From contig DATMFF010000002.1 in the NCBI GenBank assembly GCA_035556735.1, positions 62,001 through 126,000 of the forward strand: DNA of 64,000 nt, read 5' to 3'. The stretch comes from CANJBX01 sp035556735. Lineage in GTDB: Bacteria; Pseudomonadota; Alphaproteobacteria; Rhizobiales; Xanthobacteraceae. The stretch's first letter is position 1. Every line of letters begins with the position of its first letter. Below, in pieces: positions 34,497 to 43,501 of this stretch. Made by a program: the position numbers and the translations under genes. Under the pieces are notes generated by a model. That model did no database searches. It was not told where the DNA came from and was given only the letters and a program-made list of their open reading frames with translations.

Positions 34497-35597
34497 TCAT
34501 TGCGCGTTGTCCGCCGCGTGCGCCGGCGTCAGCCTGAGCTGCCGCCCAACCGAGCGCAGCCGCGCCTCCTGGCGATCGTTGAGCGCGGCATAGACGCCGC
34601 CGAGCGAGCGTCCGACGATGCGCGTCGCGTACAGCAGCGTGTTGACACGCTCGCCGGCGGCATCGAGCCGCGCCACGACGGTGCCGGGCGGCTGCGCGGG
34701 GCAGGCCGAGGCCAGCCACTGCGCCATGCCGGCGAACGTCACGCGCAGGCCCTCGAGCGCGATCTGCTGCTTGTCGCTCGGCTGCACTGCGCGCACGATT
34801 TCGGAGCCGGGCCAGGCTTCGGCCGCCGCGAGGTCGGCGGAGCAGCTCACGGCGCGCGGGGAGGCGCCGTCGAGCGTCGCCTTCTGCTCGGCCGTGAGCT
34901 CCCCATACAGCTTCTCCAGGGGCGTACGCACGATCAAGGTCGCCTGCCGCATCGCCCACAGGCGCTCGGCCAGCGCATCGACACGATCTTGTGCCGTTTC
35001 CTCCGCTGCAGGCGTCCCGCAGGCAGCGCCGATGCGGCGATAGGCCGTGATCAGCGCAGAGCGCAGATCCTTGAACGCGGGCTGTTGCGCCGCCGTCGGC
35101 GTGATCGCCTGCGCGATCTGGTCGGCGAGCGCATTGCCCGCCTGCTCGGCTGCGGCGGTTTGCGCGCTGCAATCGGCCGCCGACGATTTCGCAGCGGTCT
35201 TGCGCGGCCGCGATGTGCCGCGCGGCGTCATCGCCGCGGAGAGGATGTCGTAGGACCCGTGCGTCCAGAAACCGTCTTGTGACCCGCGTGCGAAGGTGAA
35301 GTCGAACAGGTCGTCGGCTGCGGCTGGCCAGGCGAGGGCAGCGACCGGGATGGCGCGGGCGCTCGCGCCGGCGGCCTCCCGCGGTTTCTCACGCGGTTCG
35401 CGCGATCGCGTCGCCGCCGGCCGCGCGCGCGAACGGCGGTGCAGCAATCGGCCGCGGATGCCGAGATTGCGCATGATGCGCAGCGGCGCCGTCATCAGGC
35501 CGAAAATGTCTTGCGATTGTGCGCGCTTGGGAACGCTCGTCGTGGAGCCGGCGACGACCACCACAGCCAGGAGAGACAGCAGGCAGAATCGCCGCAT
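34497..35597 (-). CDS. Secreted LTXXQ (Spy/CpxP-like) motif protein with duplicated domain
   Basis: A 366-residue exported protein. ATG 35597 gives a clean signal peptide (MRRFCLLSLLAVVVVAGSTTS) and has GGAG six bases upstream; ATG 35609 is also possible. A basic, low-complexity region (about 45-80) precedes two copies of an LTXXQ-like helical unit, near 160-235 (LYGELTAEQKATLDG) and 255-345 (VYAALNDRQEARLRS). Spy/CpxP proteins are periplasmic chaperones or envelope-stress sensors; longer rhizobial versions have no proven role. The upstream region holds a near-consensus EcfG promoter (35627-35651). It converges on the PfkB gene with no gap. Confidence 0.75.
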   Translation of the reverse strand: MRRFCLLSLLAVVVVAGSTTSVPKRAQSQDIFGLMTAPLRIMRNLGIRGRLLHRRSRARPAATRSREPREKPREAAGASARAIPVAALAWPAAADDLFDFTFARGSQDGFWTHGSYDILSAAMTPRGTSRPRKTAAKSSAADCSAQTAAAEQAGNALADQIAQAITPTAAQQPAFKDLRSALITAYRRIGAACGTPAAEETAQDRVDALAERLWAMRQATLIVRTPLEKLYGELTAEQKATLDGASPRAVSCSADLAAAEAWPGSEIVRAVQPSDKQQIALEGLRVTFAGMAQWLASACPAQPPGTVVARLDAAGERVNTLLYATRIVGRSLGGVYAALNDRQEARLRSVGRQLRLTPAHAADNAQ

Positions 35598-35626
35598 CGC
35601 CCACTCCATTTTGCTTCCCCGGAGGT

Positions 35627-35651
35627 AACCATTCCTTCCGGCAAAAGTTCC
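35627..35651 (-). promoter_or_regulatory. Near-consensus EcfG-type promoter (GGAAC-N16-GGTT)
   Basis: Minus-strand GGAAC at 35651-35647, then 16 bases and GGTT (35630-35627), one mismatch in the -10. Predicted start near 35619 gives a leader of about 20 bases to ATG 35597. Weaker than the five perfect sites. Confidence 0.35.
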
Positions 35652-35766
35652 CAGCGACTCAGCGCCCCAAATTCAAGCAGCGCATGATTTCGAGCCGCAA
35701 TTTGGTCATTATGGCGGTCGACCTGTAGTTCTCCTGTTCAAAAATTCCGCACCCTGCGAAAGGTAG

Positions 35767-36030
35767 ATGATGGCTCGGGCAAAGACCGCTTTGATCACGT
35801 TGTTCGTTGCATTGAACGCTGCGCCGGTGCTTGCGCAGACCACGCGTGCCGCCCCCGGAAATCCCATGCAGGGCACTCAGGCCGAGCAGAACGCCTGCGA
35901 GCGCGATGCCGTCCGATTTTGCCGCGACGCCGTGCCCGACACGTTCCGTGTCCTCGCGTGCCTGCAGGCTAATCACAAGAAGATCAGCAAGGCTTGCCGC
36001 GCGGTGCTCATCAGCCACGGGCAGCTCTAG
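35767..36030 (+). CDS. Small secreted cysteine-rich repeat protein
   Basis: An 87-residue protein with a signal peptide (about 1-23, ending VLAQ) and a mature part with four cysteines in the spacing C-x7-C-x12-C-x11-C. The pattern, with ACERDAVRFCRDAVPD and CLQANHKKISKAC, fits the 'cysteine rich repeat' (GLG1-like) family found as small periplasmic proteins in rhizobia; function unknown. Two ATG codons are adjacent (35767 and 35770), preceded by AAAGG. It runs divergently from the LTXXQ gene and converges on ispA, with 32 bp between the stops. Secretion is a sound prediction; nothing indicates a partner. Confidence 0.75.
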   Translation: MMARAKTALITLFVALNAAPVLAQTTRAAPGNPMQGTQAEQNACERDAVRFCRDAVPDTFRVLACLQANHKKISKACRAVLISHGQL

Positions 36031-36062
36031 ACGCCGCGCGGGCCGCGCGGCGGACGCAGTCT

Positions 36063-37001
36063 CTAGCTGCTGCGGTAGGCCACGAACTTCGCGGCGGTGA
36101 TCAGCGTCGCGGCGCGCGCGCCGAACGGCGCCAGCGCCGCCTCCGATTCCGCGACGAGCTCCGCGAGCTTCGCCTTGGCGCCGGCGACGCCGAGGATACG
36201 CACCATGGTCGCTTTGCCTGCGGCGGCGTCCTTGCCGGTCGATTTGCCCACTGTCGCCGCGTCGCCCTCGACGTCCAGCAGGTCGTCGGCGATCTGGAAC
36301 GCCCGTCCGATGGCGACGCCGTAGCGGTCGAGCGCCTCGCGCTGGCCGGCGCTCGCGCGTCCCAACGTGGCGCCGGCGATGCATCCGAAGCGCAGCAGCG
36401 CGCCGGTCTTCATGGCCTGCAGCACGCGCACGTCGTCCTCTGAGAAACTCTTCGGCGCGCCCTCGAACCTGCCTTCTGCGGCGAGATCGAGCATCTGCCC
36501 GCCGGCCATGCCGCCGATGCCCGAGGCGCGCGCCAGCAGGTTCACGAGCTCGCTGCGCACGCCGGCGTCGGGATGAACCTGCGGCCGCGAGAGGATGTCG
36601 AACGCGAAGGTGAGGAGCGCGTCGCCGGTGAGGATCGCAGTGGCTTCGTCGAAGGCCTTGTGCGCGGTCGGGCGCCCGCGCCGCAGGTCGTCGTTGTCCA
36701 TGGCCGGCAGGTCGTCATGCACGAGCGAATAGCAATGGATGCATTCGAGCGCGGCGCCCGCGAGCAGCCCCTGCGCGCGCGGCACATCGAACAGCGCCGC
36801 CGATTCCACCACCAGGAAAGGGCGGAAGCGCTTGCCGCCGCCCAGGCTGGCATAGCGCATGGCGTCGAGCAGGCGCTTGGGCCGCGCGATCTCGCCGGAT
36901 TCGGGGCCAGCCGCAAGGAGGCCATCGAGCAGCGCCTCGGTCTCTTTCGCGACCGCGTCGAGGCGGGCCGTGAATGACGTGCTGAGGGCCGGATCGAGCA
37001 T
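36063..37001 (-). CDS. ispA: Farnesyl diphosphate synthase (polyprenyl synthetase)
   Basis: Condenses IPP with DMAPP and GPP to farnesyl diphosphate, the substrate of HpnD. From ATG 37001 the protein has 312 residues, normal for bacterial IspA, with AGGA eight bases before the start; the frame is open to 37136 but without family similarity. Motifs: GGGKRFRP (54-61), first Asp-rich motif HDDLPAMD (95-102), GQMLDL, and second Asp-rich motif DDLLD (239-243). A geranylgeranyl product cannot be excluded, but the short spacing and hopanoid context favour FPP. It is divergent from hpnB. Confidence 0.92.
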   Translation of the reverse strand: MLDPALSTSFTARLDAVAKETEALLDGLLAAGPESGEIARPKRLLDAMRYASLGGGKRFRPFLVVESAALFDVPRAQGLLAGAALECIHCYSLVHDDLPAMDNDDLRRGRPTAHKAFDEATAILTGDALLTFAFDILSRPQVHPDAGVRSELVNLLARASGIGGMAGGQMLDLAAEGRFEGAPKSFSEDDVRVLQAMKTGALLRFGCIAGATLGRASAGQREALDRYGVAIGRAFQIADDLLDVEGDAATVGKSTGKDAAAGKATMVRILGVAGAKAKLAELVAESEAALAPFGARAATLITAAKFVAYRSS

Positions 37002-37334
37002 GGCGGAGGTCCTGAAAATGTGCCGCGGGCGTGCAGTCCGATGCACCAGCCCGTGACCCGGTGCAAGCCCGCGGCGGCGGATCGGCCGGCGCAGGCACCG
37101 GCGCAGCCCGGCCATGGGAGACGGCGGCCTTCCCAAAACGACCGAATTATCCCATCAACCTACTGAATTGTCGCACGTTTCTTGCCTGGGCAGATTTCCC
37201 ATTTGGCTTGCCATGGGCTATGGTGCGGCCGGGTTCGCGATGGCCTGCCGTCGCGGATGTCCAATCCGTCACTCTATATATGCCGCCTCGATGGCGCTTT
37301 CGGCGCAACACCGCGCCTTCACGGTTCTTTCGGC
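37002..37334. other. 333-bp divergent gap between ispA and hpnB
   Basis: Must carry the promoters of both ispA and the hpnB-shc operon. The centre (about 37135-37215) is richer in A/T than its flanks and the likeliest promoter area, but I cannot assign a -35/-10 pair with confidence and found no EcfG match. In-frame upstream starts for hpnB exist at 37182 and 37257, but these would add non-family sequence. Confidence 0.5.
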
Positions 37335-38507
37335 ATGGACCCATCCTTCATCGGCGCAATGGTGGCGGCAGCGGTCCTGGCCGTCTGGGTCTATCTGGCG
37401 CTGGGGCACGGGCGCTTCTGGCTGATGCGCCAGCGCGATCGGCGTGCAGGCGGGTCGCTGGCGGTCTGGCCGTCGGTGCTCGCCGTCGTCCCGGCCCGCG
37501 ACGAGGCTGACTGCATCGCCCATAGCATCGCCTCGCTGCTGCAGCAGCAATATCCGGGGCGGTTTGGGGTGGTTCTGGTGGACGATCAGAGCCGCGACGG
37601 CACGGCGGACGTCGCTGCGGCCGCGGCCGCCGCGATCGGCGCATCCGAGCGGCTGACCGTGCTGCACGGCGCTCCCTTGGCGCCCGGCTGGACCGGCAAG
37701 CTGTGGGCGCAGCACCAGGGTGTCACGCACGCGCAGACGCTGGCACAGCCGCCCAACTACCTCCTCCTCACCGACGCCGACATCGTCCATGCTCCTGACA
37801 CGGTCGCCTGGCTCGCCGCCCACGCCGAACGGAACGGATGCGTGCTGGTGTCGTTGATGGCGAAGCTGCGTTGCGAGAGCCTTGCCGAACGGCTGCTGAT
37901 CCCCGCCTTCATCTATTTCTTTGCCATGCTTTATCCCTTTGCCTGGGTGAACGACCGCACCCGCCGCACAGCGGCGGCGGCGGGCGGTTGCATGCTGGTG
38001 CGCCATGACGCGCTGCGCGCCGCCGGCGGAGTGGCCGCGGTGCGCGGCGCGCTGATCGACGACTGCGCCATCGCCGGTCTGCTCAAGACCGTCGGGCCGA
38101 TCTGGCTCGGGCTGACGCGCCGGGTCGAGAGCATCCGCCCGTATCCCGGATTCGCCGACATCGGCCGCATGGTGCAGCGCTCGGCCTATGCCCAGCTCCG
38201 TTACTCGTTCCTCATGCTGGTGCTCACCGTCGTCGCCATGAGCGCGGTGTTCATCGCGCCCGCGGTGTTCGCGCTGGCCGGCGCGGGGTTCGCACAGCTC
38301 GTTGGAGCCACCGCGTGGCTCCTGATGGCGATCACGTTCCAGCCGATCCTGCGGTTCTACGGGCTCTCGCCGCTTTACGGTCTGCTGCTGCCGCTGGTCG
38401 CTCTTCTCTACGTGCTGTTCACCTGCAATTCGGCGCTGCAATACGCGCGCGGGCGCGGCGGCCTGTGGAAGGGCCGCGCCCAGGCCAATCTGGGGCAGAC
38501 GCCATGA
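37335..38507 (+). CDS. hpnB: Hopanoid-associated glycosyltransferase HpnB
   Basis: Family 2 glycosyltransferase of 390 residues linked to hopene gene clusters; its exact sugar acceptor is not established. ATG 37335 starts the protein with an N-terminal membrane segment (FIGAMVAAAVLAVWVYLAL), as in other HpnB. The GT-A core has VVPARDEADCI, VDDQSRDGTAD, the DxD-like TDADIVH, and IDDCAIA. Three C-terminal hydrophobic segments (about 285-370) anchor it in the inner membrane. It opens a run of five genes with 4-bp or smaller overlaps to shc; its TGA overlaps the hpnC ATG. Confidence 0.9.
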   Translation: MDPSFIGAMVAAAVLAVWVYLALGHGRFWLMRQRDRRAGGSLAVWPSVLAVVPARDEADCIAHSIASLLQQQYPGRFGVVLVDDQSRDGTADVAAAAAAAIGASERLTVLHGAPLAPGWTGKLWAQHQGVTHAQTLAQPPNYLLLTDADIVHAPDTVAWLAAHAERNGCVLVSLMAKLRCESLAERLLIPAFIYFFAMLYPFAWVNDRTRRTAAAAGGCMLVRHDALRAAGGVAAVRGALIDDCAIAGLLKTVGPIWLGLTRRVESIRPYPGFADIGRMVQRSAYAQLRYSFLMLVLTVVAMSAVFIAPAVFALAGAGFAQLVGATAWLLMAITFQPILRFYGLSPLYGLLLPLVALLYVLFTCNSALQYARGRGGLWKGRAQANLGQTP

Positions 38508-39376
38508 CCGACACCGCCGGCAAGCTCAGGTCGGGCAAGGGCCACCACGACGAGAATTTTCCCGTCGCATCGGTGCTGATCGCGCCGCGCCATCGCGCGC
38601 CGATTCTGGCGTTCTACAATTTCGTGCGCACGGCCGACGACATCGCCGATCATGCGCATCTCGCGCCGCAGGAAAAGCTCGCGCATCTCGATCAGCTCGA
38701 GGCCGACCTCAACGGCGCCGCCAATCACAACCGCGAGGCCGTTGCGCTGCGCGAGGCGCTGGCCGCCCGCGATCTGTCGCCGCGCCACGCCAAGGACCTG
38801 CTCACCGCGTTCCGCATGGACGTCACCAAGCTGCGCTACCAGACCTGGGACGACCTCATCGAGTATTGCTCCTATTCGGCCATGCCCGTCGGCCGCTTCG
38901 TGCTCGACGTGCACGGCGAGCCCACGTCCACCTGGCCGGCGTCGGACGCCCTCTGCGCCGCCCTGCAGATCATCAACCACCTGCAGGACTGCAAGAAGGA
39001 CTACCTCGATCTCGATCGTGTCTATATTCCGCTCGACGCGCTCGCCGCGGACGGCCTGACGGTGGAGGCACTGAGCGCCTCGCAGGCGGCGCCGGCCCTG
39101 CGGCGCTGCCTGAGCATCCTCACCGAGCGCACGCAGCGGCTGCTGCGCAGCAGTGACGACCTCGCCGTCGAGGTGCATGACCTGCGGCTCGGGCTCGAGA
39201 TCGCGGTGATCCAGCGGCTGGCATGGCGCCTGACCTCCGTGCTGCTGCGGCGCGACCCGCTCAGCGAGCGCGTGCATCTTGGCAAGGGCGCGGTCGCGGC
39301 ACTCACGGCCGCCGCCGTCGCCGGGCGGCTCATTCGTTTCCCGCGCCGACACGCCGGCGCGCAACGGGCGGTGTGA
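38504..39376 (+). CDS. hpnC: Hydroxysqualene synthase HpnC
   Basis: Second enzyme of the three-step HpnDCE squalene route; it converts presqualene diphosphate to hydroxysqualene. The 290-residue squalene/phytoene synthase-like protein has the first Asp motif DDIAD (45-49) and a second, altered motif DCKKD (162-166), a difference that separates HpnC from HpnD. The start overlaps the hpnB stop (ATGA). The last 30 residues are Arg-rich. It ends 8 bp before the preferred hpnD start. Cytoplasmic or membrane-peripheral. Assignment rests on family motifs and gene order. Confidence 0.94.
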   Translation: MTDTAGKLRSGKGHHDENFPVASVLIAPRHRAPILAFYNFVRTADDIADHAHLAPQEKLAHLDQLEADLNGAANHNREAVALREALAARDLSPRHAKDLLTAFRMDVTKLRYQTWDDLIEYCSYSAMPVGRFVLDVHGEPTSTWPASDALCAALQIINHLQDCKKDYLDLDRVYIPLDALAADGLTVEALSASQAAPALRRCLSILTERTQRLLRSSDDLAVEVHDLRLGLEIAVIQRLAWRLTSVLLRRDPLSERVHLGKGAVAALTAAAVAGRLIRFPRRHAGAQRAV

Positions 39377-39384
39377 CGCGACCG

Positions 39385-40239
39385 ATGAGTGCGCAGGAAG
39401 CCATATCCCTCGAGCAGCCGCCGGCGGCCCAGCGGGCCTTCGGCAGCTCGTTCTATCTCGGCATGCGCATCCTGCCGCGCGCCCAACGCGAGGCGATGTT
39501 CGAGATCTACGCGTTCTGCCGCGCCGTCGACGACATCGCCGACAGCACGCTTGCGCGCCCCGAGCGGCTGCGCCAGCTCGAGGCCTGGCGGCGCGACATC
39601 GACGCGATCTATGCCGGCACGCCGCCCGCGCCGCCCGCGCCGCTCGTCCGCCTCGCCGCCATCGCGCGCGCGTTCAGCCTCGAGCGGGCCGATTTCATCG
39701 CCGTGATCGACGGCATGGAGATGGACGCACTGGCCGACATCCGCGCGCCCGATACGGCGACGCTCGATCTCTACTGCGACCGCGTCGCCTGTGCCGTCGG
39801 GCGGCTGTCGGTCCGCGTGTTTGGTCTGCGCCATGACGAGGGACGCGCGCTCGCCGATCATCTCGGCCGCGCGCTGCAGCTCACCAACATCCTGCGCGAC
39901 CTCGACGAGGACGCGGAGGTGGGGCGGCTCTATCTTCCGCGCGAAGCCTTGCAGGCAGCCGGCATCCTCACCGACGATCCCGCCGCCGTTCTGGCCCATC
40001 CGGCGCTGGCGCGCGCCTGCGCGCCCGTCATCGCGCGTGCGCACACGCACTTCGAGGAGGCCGACGCCATCATGGCGCGCTGCCCGCGCCGCGCCGCGCG
40101 CGCGCCGCGCATCATGTCCGCGGTCTACAAGATCATCCTCGCCGACATCGCCGCGCGCGGCTTCGCTCCGCCGCGGCCGCGCGTGCGCGTGAGCCGTGCG
40201 CGCCTCGTCTGGATCCTCCTGAGCAACGCGATCGTCTGA
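39385..40239 (+). CDS. hpnD: Presqualene diphosphate synthase HpnD
   Basis: Joins two farnesyl diphosphates into presqualene diphosphate, the first step towards squalene. From ATG 39385 the protein has 284 residues with both Asp-rich motifs: DDIAD (49-53) and DLDED (172-176) in the context TNILRDLDEDAEVGRLYLP. A GTG at 39373 overlapping the hpnC stop (GTGA) is an alternative start that adds four residues; no strong ribosome binding site decides between them. The TGA shares one base with the hpnE ATG (TGATG), so these genes are translationally linked. Confidence 0.94.
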   Translation: MSAQEAISLEQPPAAQRAFGSSFYLGMRILPRAQREAMFEIYAFCRAVDDIADSTLARPERLRQLEAWRRDIDAIYAGTPPAPPAPLVRLAAIARAFSLERADFIAVIDGMEMDALADIRAPDTATLDLYCDRVACAVGRLSVRVFGLRHDEGRALADHLGRALQLTNILRDLDEDAEVGRLYLPREALQAAGILTDDPAAVLAHPALARACAPVIARAHTHFEEADAIMARCPRRAARAPRIMSAVYKIILADIAARGFAPPRPRVRVSRARLVWILLSNAIV

Positions 40240-41486
40240 TGGCCCGCACCGTCCACATCATCGGCGCCGGCATGGCCGGACTTGCCGCCGCGGTGCGGCT
40301 GGCCCGGGCGGGCGCCAAGGTCGTCGTGCACGAGGCCGCCAACCACGCCGGCGGGCGTTGCCGCTCGTACCACGATCCCGCCATCGACATGGTCATCGAC
40401 AACGGCAACCATCTGGTGCTCTCGGGCAACCACGCCACGATGGGCTTCCTCGACGCGATCGGGTCACGCGGCGGGCTGCACGGGCCCGATCGGGCCGAGT
40501 TCTCGTTTGTCGATCTCGCGAACGACGAGCGCTGGACGCTGCGGCTTTCGGAAGGCCGCATTCCCTGGTGGATCTTCGACGAGTCGGCGCGCGTGCCCGG
40601 CACCCGCGCGCCCGACTATCTGCCGCTGGCCAGGCTGCTCTCGCCCCCTCTGCGTGCCACCGTCGGCGAGGTCATGGCCTGCGAAGGCCCGCTGTGGAAC
40701 CGCTTCCTCGCGCCGCTCCTGCTGGCGGCGCTCAATACTGAACCCCGCCTCGGCTCGGCACGGCTGGCCGCCGGCGTGCTGCGCGAGACGATCACGCGCG
40801 GCGGGCGCGCCTGCCATCCGCTGATCGCGCATGGACTGTCCGCGGCCTTCATCGATCCGGCGCTGGCCTATATCGGATCAAGACGCGGCGAGGTGCGCCT
40901 CGGCCGGCGCCTGCGTGCCTTCGCATTCGATGCCGAGCGCGTGACGGCGCTCGACTTCGGCGAGGAAACCGTGCCGCTCGCCCCCGGCGATGCCGTGATC
41001 CTGGCCGTGCCGCCGACGGTGGCGGTCTCGCTGCTGCCCGGGCTGACCGCGCCGACCGAGTTCAACGGCATCGTCAACGCGCATTTCGCATACCGCCGTC
41101 CGCAGGCGGCGGCGCCCGCCATGCTCGGCGCCGTCGGCGGCCTCGTCGAGTGGCTGTTCGTCTTCCCCGACCGCCTGTCGGTGACCATCAGCGGCGCCAA
41201 CCGCCTGATGGACGAGGAGCGCGATGGACTCGCGCGCAAGATTTGGTACGACGTGACCCGAATGCTGAACATGTCCGAGCCCCTGCCGCCGTGGCAGATC
41301 GTGCGCGAGCGCCGCGCGACCTTCTCCGCAACCCCCGCTCAGGATGCCTTGCGGCCGGAAGCGCGCACGCGCTGGCCCAATCTCATGCTTGCCGGTGACT
41401 GGATAGCGACGGGGCTGCCCGCAACCATCGAGGGCGCGGTCCGCTCAGGCAATCGCGCGGCGCAGCTCGTGGGTGAGCGGCCATGA
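40239..41486 (+). CDS. hpnE: Hydroxysqualene dehydroxylase HpnE
   Basis: FAD-dependent amine-oxidase/phytoene-desaturase-like enzyme that reduces hydroxysqualene to squalene. The 415-residue protein opens with a dinucleotide-binding fold (HIIGAGMAGLAAAVRLARAG) followed by EAANHAGGRCRS, and ends with the FAD-contacting ALRPEARTRWPNLMLAGDW...PATIEGAVRSG pattern split over the last 50 residues. It overlaps hpnD by one base and shc by four. With HpnC and HpnD it replaces the single eukaryotic-type squalene synthase. Confidence 0.94.
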   Translation: MARTVHIIGAGMAGLAAAVRLARAGAKVVVHEAANHAGGRCRSYHDPAIDMVIDNGNHLVLSGNHATMGFLDAIGSRGGLHGPDRAEFSFVDLANDERWTLRLSEGRIPWWIFDESARVPGTRAPDYLPLARLLSPPLRATVGEVMACEGPLWNRFLAPLLLAALNTEPRLGSARLAAGVLRETITRGGRACHPLIAHGLSAAFIDPALAYIGSRRGEVRLGRRLRAFAFDAERVTALDFGEETVPLAPGDAVILAVPPTVAVSLLPGLTAPTEFNGIVNAHFAYRRPQAAAPAMLGAVGGLVEWLFVFPDRLSVTISGANRLMDEERDGLARKIWYDVTRMLNMSEPLPPWQIVRERRATFSATPAQDALRPEARTRWPNLMLAGDWIATGLPATIEGAVRSGNRAAQLVGERP

Positions 41487-43417
41487 CGGCGCCTGAGCTC
41501 GACGGCGCGATCGCGCGCGCGACGGATGCGCTGCTGGCCTGCCAGCAGAGCGACGGCCACTGGGTGTTCGAGCTCGAGGCCGATGCCACGATTCCGGCCG
41601 AGTACATCCTGCTCAAGCATTATCTCGGCGATCCCGTCGATCCCGCTCTCGAGCGCAAGATCGGCGTCTATCTGCGCCGCATCCAGGGGGGGCACGGCGG
41701 CTGGCCGCTGTTCCATGAGGGCGAGTTCAACATCAGCGCGAGCGTGAAAGCCTATTTTGCGCTCAAGATGATCGGAGACCCGGTCGACGCGCCGCACATG
41801 GTGCGCGCGCGCGAAGCCATCCGCGCAAACGGCGGCGCCGAGGGCAGCAACGTGTTCACGCGCGTGCTGCTCGCGCTCTACGGCGTGATCGGGTGGCACG
41901 CGGTGCCGGCCATGCCGGTCGAGATCATGCTGCTGCCGCGCTGGTTTCCCTTCCATCTCTCGAAGGTGTCCTACTGGGCGCGCACCGTGATCGTGCCCTT
42001 GCTGGTGCTGCGCGCACTCAGGCCGCGCGCCCGCAATCCGCGCGGGATCGGCATCGACGAACTGTTCGTGCAGCCGCCGCAGCGGGTCGGCTTCGTACAC
42101 CGGGCGCCGCACCAGAGCCGGTTCTGGTTCGCGCTGTTCCAGGCGATCGACATCGTCGTGCGCGGCGTCGAGCCGTTCTTCCCCAAGCGGAAGCGTCGGC
42201 GCGCCATCGATGCCGCGGTCGAGTTCGTCGTCACGCGCCTCAACGGCGAGGACGGGCTCGGCGCCATCTTCCCGGCCATGGCCAACACGGTGATGATGTT
42301 CGACCTGCTCGGCTATCCGGTCGATCATCCCGACGTGAAGCTGGCGCGCGCGTCGGTCGAGAAGCTGCTCGTGATCAAGGACGACGAGGCCTATTGCCAG
42401 CCGTGCGTCTCGCCGGTGTGGGACACGGCGCTCGCCTGCCACGCCCTGCTCGAGGTTGGCGGCGAGACGGCCGTGCGCCACGCCGTGAAGGGCCTCGACT
42501 GGCTCAAGCCGCTGCAGGTGCTCGACGTCGCCGGCGATTGGGCCGAGCAGCGGCCGAACGTGCGGCCGGGCGGCTGGGCGTTCCAGTACGCCAACGACTA
42601 CTACCCCGACCTCGACGATACGGCGGTGGTCGTGATGGCCATGGACCGCGCCCGGCACACGCTGCATTCCAAGGACTACGACCACGCCATCGGCCGCGCG
42701 CGTGAGTGGATTGAGGGATTGCAGAGCAGGGGCGGCGGCTGGGCGGCGTTCGACGCCGACAACACCTATTCCTATCTCAACAACATCCCGTTCTCCGACC
42801 ACGGCGCGCTGCTTGATCCGCCGACCTCCGATCTCACCGCGCGCTGCATGTCGATGCTGACCCAGCTCGGCGAGACGGTGGAGCGCAGCGACGCGCTGCG
42901 CCAGGCTCTGGAGTTCCTGCGCAAGGAGCAGCATCCGGAGGGAAGCTGGTACGGCCGCTGGGGCATGAACTACATCTACGGCACCTGGTCGGTGCTGTGC
43001 GCGCTCAACATGCTCGGCCTCGATCCGCAGACCCCGGAGATCCGCCGCGCCTCGAACTGGCTGGCCTCGATCCAGAACGATGACGGCGGCTGGGGCGAGG
43101 ACGGCATGAGCTACAAGCTCGACTACCGCGGCTACGAGCCCGCGCCGAGCACGGCCTCACAGACCGCCTGGGCGCTGCTCGGCATGATGGCTGCCGGCGA
43201 CGTCGATCACCCCGCCGTGGCGCGCGGCATCGCATATCTCACGCGCACCCAGAACGGCGAGGGCCTGTGGGACGAGGCGCGGTTCACCGCCACCGGGTTC
43301 CCGCGCGTGTTCTATCTGCGCTACCACGGCTATCCGAAGTTCTTCCCGCTGTGGGCGATGGCGCGTTATCGCAACCTCAAGGCCAGCAACGCACGGCGGC
43401 CCGCCTACGGGATGTGA
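41483..43417 (+). CDS. shc: Squalene-hopene cyclase
   Basis: Cyclises squalene to hopene/hopanol at the inner membrane. The 644-residue protein has the protonating DXDD motif as Asp376-Leu-Asp-Asp379 in PDLDDTAVV. Several QW repeats are visible (GGHGGWPLF near 72, SRGGGWAAFD near 417, QNDDGGWGED near 532, QNGEGLWDE near 594). Length matches the 630-680 range of bacterial cyclases. It is the last gene of hpnB-C-D-E-shc; its stop falls in a tandem 15-bp repeat, and a bidirectional hairpin terminator follows before the convergent hpnH. Confidence 0.97.
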   Translation: MTAPELDGAIARATDALLACQQSDGHWVFELEADATIPAEYILLKHYLGDPVDPALERKIGVYLRRIQGGHGGWPLFHEGEFNISASVKAYFALKMIGDPVDAPHMVRAREAIRANGGAEGSNVFTRVLLALYGVIGWHAVPAMPVEIMLLPRWFPFHLSKVSYWARTVIVPLLVLRALRPRARNPRGIGIDELFVQPPQRVGFVHRAPHQSRFWFALFQAIDIVVRGVEPFFPKRKRRRAIDAAVEFVVTRLNGEDGLGAIFPAMANTVMMFDLLGYPVDHPDVKLARASVEKLLVIKDDEAYCQPCVSPVWDTALACHALLEVGGETAVRHAVKGLDWLKPLQVLDVAGDWAEQRPNVRPGGWAFQYANDYYPDLDDTAVVVMAMDRARHTLHSKDYDHAIGRAREWIEGLQSRGGGWAAFDADNTYSYLNNIPFSDHGALLDPPTSDLTARCMSMLTQLGETVERSDALRQALEFLRKEQHPEGSWYGRWGMNYIYGTWSVLCALNMLGLDPQTPEIRRASNWLASIQNDDGGWGEDGMSYKLDYRGYEPAPSTASQTAWALLGMMAAGDVDHPAVARGIAYLTRTQNGEGLWDEARFTATGFPRVFYLRYHGYPKFFPLWAMARYRNLKASNARRPAYGM

Positions 43418-43437
43418 GCGCGCGGGATGTGAGCGCG
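43408..43437. repeat. Tandem 15-bp duplication across the shc stop codon
   Basis: CGGGATGTGAGCGCG occurs twice in a row (43408-43422 and 43423-43437). The first copy contains the shc TGA, and since the unit is 15 bp the second copy repeats the stop in frame. Confidence 0.85.
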
Positions 43438-43452
43438 GGCGCCACGAACGAA

Positions 43453-43478
43453 AATGGCCGGGACATTGCCCGGCCATT
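43453..43478 (-). terminator. Hairpin terminator between shc and hpnH
   Basis: Perfect 10-bp stem AATGGCCGGG/CCCGGCCATT (43453-43462 and 43469-43478) with a 6-base loop. Read leftward it is followed by TTTTCG, giving a standard intrinsic terminator for hpnH. It also sits 36 bp past the shc stop and may serve both convergent genes. Confidence 0.78.
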
Positions 43479-43501
43479 GGAACCATGCTGACGCAATACG
43501 G

